Shown here piece by piece: positions 39,780-42,022 of a stretch of 42,022 nucleotides of DNA; the stretch's first letter is position 1; every line of letters begins with the position of its first letter. This DNA is from an uncultured bacterium (GTDB lineage: Bacteria > Patescibacteriota > Minisyncoccia > Phycocordibacterales > UBA918). Position numbers and translations under genes: made by a program. Under the pieces are notes generated by a model, which was given only the letters and a program-made list of their open reading frames with translations, was not told the DNA's origin and did not search any database. The stretch is from positions 1-42,022 of the forward strand of contig CAJXAG010000003.1 of NCBI GenBank assembly GCA_913050645.1. Reading direction: 5' to 3'.

Positions 39780-39838
39780 GGGGGATAAAAAGAATAAAAA
39801 TAAAAGTACGCGCTGGCCGAGTATGATACGCTAAAAGT

Positions 39839-40006
39839 ATGATAGAAAAATTTGTACGCAAACTTACCAAGACAGGTATGTATAGTTACACAGTGAACGT
39901 ACCTAAAGAGGTCATTGCTGATCTAAAGTGGCGCGAGCGTCAGAAGCTTGAGGTGGTGTATGATGCAAAGAAGAAAGAATTGAAAATAAAAGACTGGAAG
40001 AAATAG
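39839..40006 (+). CDS. 55-residue AbrB/MazE-like DNA-binding protein
   Basis: ATG 39839 begins MIEKFVRKLTKTGMYSYTVN, then VPKEVIADLKWRERQKLEVV, the swapped-hairpin AbrB domain (R-K-L-x-x-x-G...V-x-[IV]-P-K-E-[VI]...L-x-W-x-x-x-x-x-[VL]-x-[VI]). It ends in a Lys-rich strand. Such proteins bind DNA as dimers, either as regulators or as antitoxins. No toxin partner is adjacent. A TATGAT box lies 11 bases upstream of the ATG. It is followed by a terminator. Confidence 0.78.
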   Translation: MIEKFVRKLTKTGMYSYTVNVPKEVIADLKWRERQKLEVVYDAKKKELKIKDWKK

Positions 40007-40012
40007 CAAAAG

Positions 40013-40043
40013 AAAAGCTTGGCGACATTGCCGCCAAGCTTTT
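40013..40043. terminator. Bidirectional terminator
   Basis: AAAAGCTTGGCG/CGCCAAGCTTTT with ACATTGC loop; shared by the AbrB-like gene and the convergent membrane-protein gene. Confidence 0.88.
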
Positions 40044-40063
40044 TGTTTGTTTTGAGAAACGCG

Positions 40064-41920
40064 TTACCTGTCTTCACCGCGCAACTGCTGCAAGAGCAGT
40101 TCAACGTCTTCCGGCGAAAGCTGGTTGACGGTTGCCTCGAGGTCTGAGCGTTGCATTTCCGCCTCATAGCGCGCAAAGACCGACTCGGCCCGAGCGTCCA
40201 TCACCTCCTGTAGTTCACTTTCGGCGAGTGTCAGCACGAGGTTGTCGAAGGTTTCCACTTCGATGACGGCCGGCTCGGTGTTGATGGTTGAGAGTACGAT
40301 AGGTTCGCCAACGAGGCTCGCTGCCACCTCTGCCGAGCGTGTGCCACCGACCAGAAACACCTTGTCGGTGACGGTGTCGAGACGTACGTAGAAGTACGTA
40401 TCGCCGTCTTGGATAACCGGCTGCAAGCTCAGGAGTAAACCTTCGTAGAAGGTTGCCTCAAGGTCTGCATTGCCTTCGAAGGCGCCGATACCTTGGTTTT
40501 CACGCGCCGAGCGCAGGTATGCCCGCACCGCTTCGGTGACCGTGTCGCCCGTGCCGTAGATATCACGGCTCCGCTGTGAAACGAGTCCGAAACCTTTGCG
40601 AGCGCCATTGGCATCGGTGATGACCGAGAAGTAGGTTTCCATTCCGCTCACTTGGATGAGAATGGGGTTCTCGGCCGACCAGCCATCGAAGTTCGAAATT
40701 GCACCGTTGATGGTTCTTATTGCGGTAACTTCGGTAATACCGGCCCGGCGATAGAACTGGACTTCGCCGGTCCGCGCGTTTACGGTCGCTACACCCGAGG
40801 TCGCTTCGCTGTCAGCGCGTGCGAACTGGGTGCCGGTCACGTAAATCATGGTGCCGGTTTCATTCATAGTGACGACCATGTCCGGTGTCGGGTCGATGAC
40901 GTTCTCATTGGTGAAGTAGCAAGCCACCCATCCTTGCGAGAAGCAGCCCCAGTCTTCGAGGCGAGCCTCGATGACGTCCTGCGAATATGCACGGTCAACC
41001 CAAGTGGGGATTTCCGAAACGTCATTGGCTTCGGTGATATTGCCCGTGGTCGCGTTGACGATGAGCCAACGCTCGGGGTAGTTTGCAAAGAAGCCGACCT
41101 GTGGTCGCTCGAGCGGTACCACGTAGTACGGTACACCAGCGTCGTCCACCTGGAAGAATGGCTCGCCAAAGTTGAAGTTGATGTAGCCATTGAGGTAGAT
41201 GTGACGGTTCAAGTCTCGCGCCCAGAAGAAACCTTCCGAGCCGTAGGCAATCGGCTGGTCTTCCACGAGCTCCGCATCGGTCGAATTGATGTGCGAAGCC
41301 ACGAAGTAGCCAGGGGTTGTCCCATTGCCGAGCCAGCGCAAGAAGCCCGAGTGCACGAGTGGCGAAATCCAGACCGGTTCACCCGCTTCGGTGACGCCTG
41401 CGTAGATTTCACCAAAGTTCGTGCGGGAGGCGAGTCCCGACTCTTCAGCCGAGCCAATGAGTTCGGCACCGCGCTTGAGTGCGAGATCGGAGGTCACCCG
41501 CTGTGCCTGCTCTTGCGAGACGAGCGAGAGGGTGCTCTCCATCGTGCCGTTGTCGGTGATGTCGATAACCGATGCTAGCGATGTGGAACGGAAGAATCCG
41601 CTGCTCGCAATCGAGCCGACAATGATGACAAGAATGATGCATGCAGGCACGATGAGTGCCGCTGGTGCGCGGCTGTCAAGATTATCCTGGCCCAGCATGA
41701 TGGTCATGCCAGCTGCTGCTCCAGTCGCAATCATGAGCATGAACCATGTTCCGATCATGTCTAACGAAAACGGAGGCAACATCAACCACGAGATAATGTA
41801 GAAGTCCACGAATAGTAGCAGGGCAGAGAAGATCTGCGGCTTCTGCCGGAAGATCAGTCCAAAGGCTACGGTTGCGATTGCCGCAATACCGCCCCAGATG
41901 AGGAATCCGATTGAAAACAT
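40064..41920 (-). CDS. Large membrane-anchored protein of unknown function
   Basis: The start is ATG 41920, with AAAGGA seven bases upstream; an upstream in-frame ATG has no such site. The 618-residue protein has about four N-terminal membrane helices (about 2-20, 28-48, 56-75, 90-112). A long extracytoplasmic region follows, with repeated beta-type segments such as GVPYYVVPLERPQVGFF, WLIVNATTGNITEAND, and VATVNARTGEVQFYRRAGIT, the last two resembling PepSY-like beta hairpins. The helical C-terminus ends in EDVELLLQQLRGEDR. Its DNA is clearly G+C-richer than the surroundings, like the flotillin gene. No family is recognised. Confidence 0.7.
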   Translation of the reverse strand: MFSIGFLIWGGIAAIATVAFGLIFRQKPQIFSALLLFVDFYIISWLMLPPFSLDMIGTWFMLMIATGAAAGMTIMLGQDNLDSRAPAALIVPACIILVIIVGSIASSGFFRSTSLASVIDITDNGTMESTLSLVSQEQAQRVTSDLALKRGAELIGSAEESGLASRTNFGEIYAGVTEAGEPVWISPLVHSGFLRWLGNGTTPGYFVASHINSTDAELVEDQPIAYGSEGFFWARDLNRHIYLNGYINFNFGEPFFQVDDAGVPYYVVPLERPQVGFFANYPERWLIVNATTGNITEANDVSEIPTWVDRAYSQDVIEARLEDWGCFSQGWVACYFTNENVIDPTPDMVVTMNETGTMIYVTGTQFARADSEATSGVATVNARTGEVQFYRRAGITEVTAIRTINGAISNFDGWSAENPILIQVSGMETYFSVITDANGARKGFGLVSQRSRDIYGTGDTVTEAVRAYLRSARENQGIGAFEGNADLEATFYEGLLLSLQPVIQDGDTYFYVRLDTVTDKVFLVGGTRSAEVAASLVGEPIVLSTINTEPAVIEVETFDNLVLTLAESELQEVMDARAESVFARYEAEMQRSDLEATVNQLSPEDVELLLQQLRGEDR

Positions 41921-41991
41921 AAAGAAGTCCTTTCCTTGGTGAAGTTGGTTGTGAAGAACAGAGATAATGCTTCCCAACCTTTAAATACAGT

Positions 41992-42010
41992 CATAGAATA
42001 GAAGTCTATG
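41992..42010. promoter_or_regulatory. CATAGA...TCTATG palindrome at the window edge
   Basis: CATAGA-N7-TCTATG (41992-42010) resembles the two palindromes before nrdD. Its right arm includes an ATG (42008) that could open a plus-strand gene beyond the window. Confidence 0.35.
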
Positions 42011-42022
42011 AACAAAGGAAAA

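Noticed and set aside
40652..41578. A 308-residue plus-strand frame
   Set aside because: It is antisense to the GC-rich membrane-protein gene, which has a good start and membrane pattern; its Val/Arg/Glu-rich product looks like a shadow.

Overview
The window looks like a chromosome segment from a small-genome bacterium, most likely a member of the Candidate Phyla Radiation (Patescibacteria, Parcubacteria-like). This placement is an inference. The grounds are compact gene spacing, tRNA genes without an encoded CCA end, two TrmB-type regulators, free-standing LAGLIDADG-type genes, ribosomal protein L19 with a long acidic tail, a MacAB-like exporter whose ATPase carries a YHS domain, many small proteins, and an anaerobic ribonucleotide reductase. 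TGA acts as an ordinary stop codon. No rRNA, CRISPR array or complete insertion sequence was seen.

Region 1 (1-7.5 kb) is an accessory island. It starts with the frameshifted 5' part of a secreted glycosidase-like gene. A PD-(D/E)XK nuclease-like protein follows. Next is a compact cassette: HigB-like toxin, HTH plus ImmA/IrrE metallopeptidase, and beta-family protein on the minus strand, with a convergent, overlapping sce7726-like PD-(D/E)XK gene. After it come a large serine recombinase, a perfect 22-bp inverted repeat, a small basic protein, and the first codons of a GHKL ATPase fused head-on to the first codons of an unrelated membrane protein, which looks like a recombination scar. This cassette is the best candidate for an undescribed defence or toxin-antitoxin system.

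Region 2 (7.6-20.8 kb) holds a MacA/MacB-type efflux operon, a decayed gene, three tRNAs (Arg-TCT, Val-TAC, Leu-GAG), small membrane and hypothetical proteins, a MOSC protein, and a run of housekeeping genes: acylphosphatase, polyprenyl synthase, RluA-family pseudouridine synthase, L19 and a Nudix hydrolase. Two HTH or LAGLIDADG-type genes lie among them. Three genes share an extended -10 box (TGN-TATA[C/G]T) exactly 6 nt before ATG, which predicts leaderless transcripts.

Region 3 (21-30.9 kb) holds a lone 2-isopropylmalate synthase behind a structured leader, a two-gene operon (deoxyribosyltransferase-like and metallophosphoesterase), a TrmB regulator, a repeat-rich structured region with a 33-residue membrane miniprotein, a flotillin, GMP reductase, an alpha/beta hydrolase and a DUF4349 protein.

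Region 4 (31-36.3 kb) is a tight operon: class III ribonucleotide reductase, its radical-SAM activase, cysteine desulfurase, IscU-like scaffold and a ferredoxin-reductase-like flavoprotein. Together these could build the activase iron-sulfur cluster and feed it electrons. Paired CATAGA...TCTATG palindromes lie upstream.

Region 5 (36.4-42 kb) holds hypothetical proteins with structured leaders, a NADAR-like protein, a second TrmB regulator followed by a short inorganic pyrophosphatase, a 12-bp tandem repeat, a 55-residue AbrB-like protein and a large membrane-anchored protein of unknown function.
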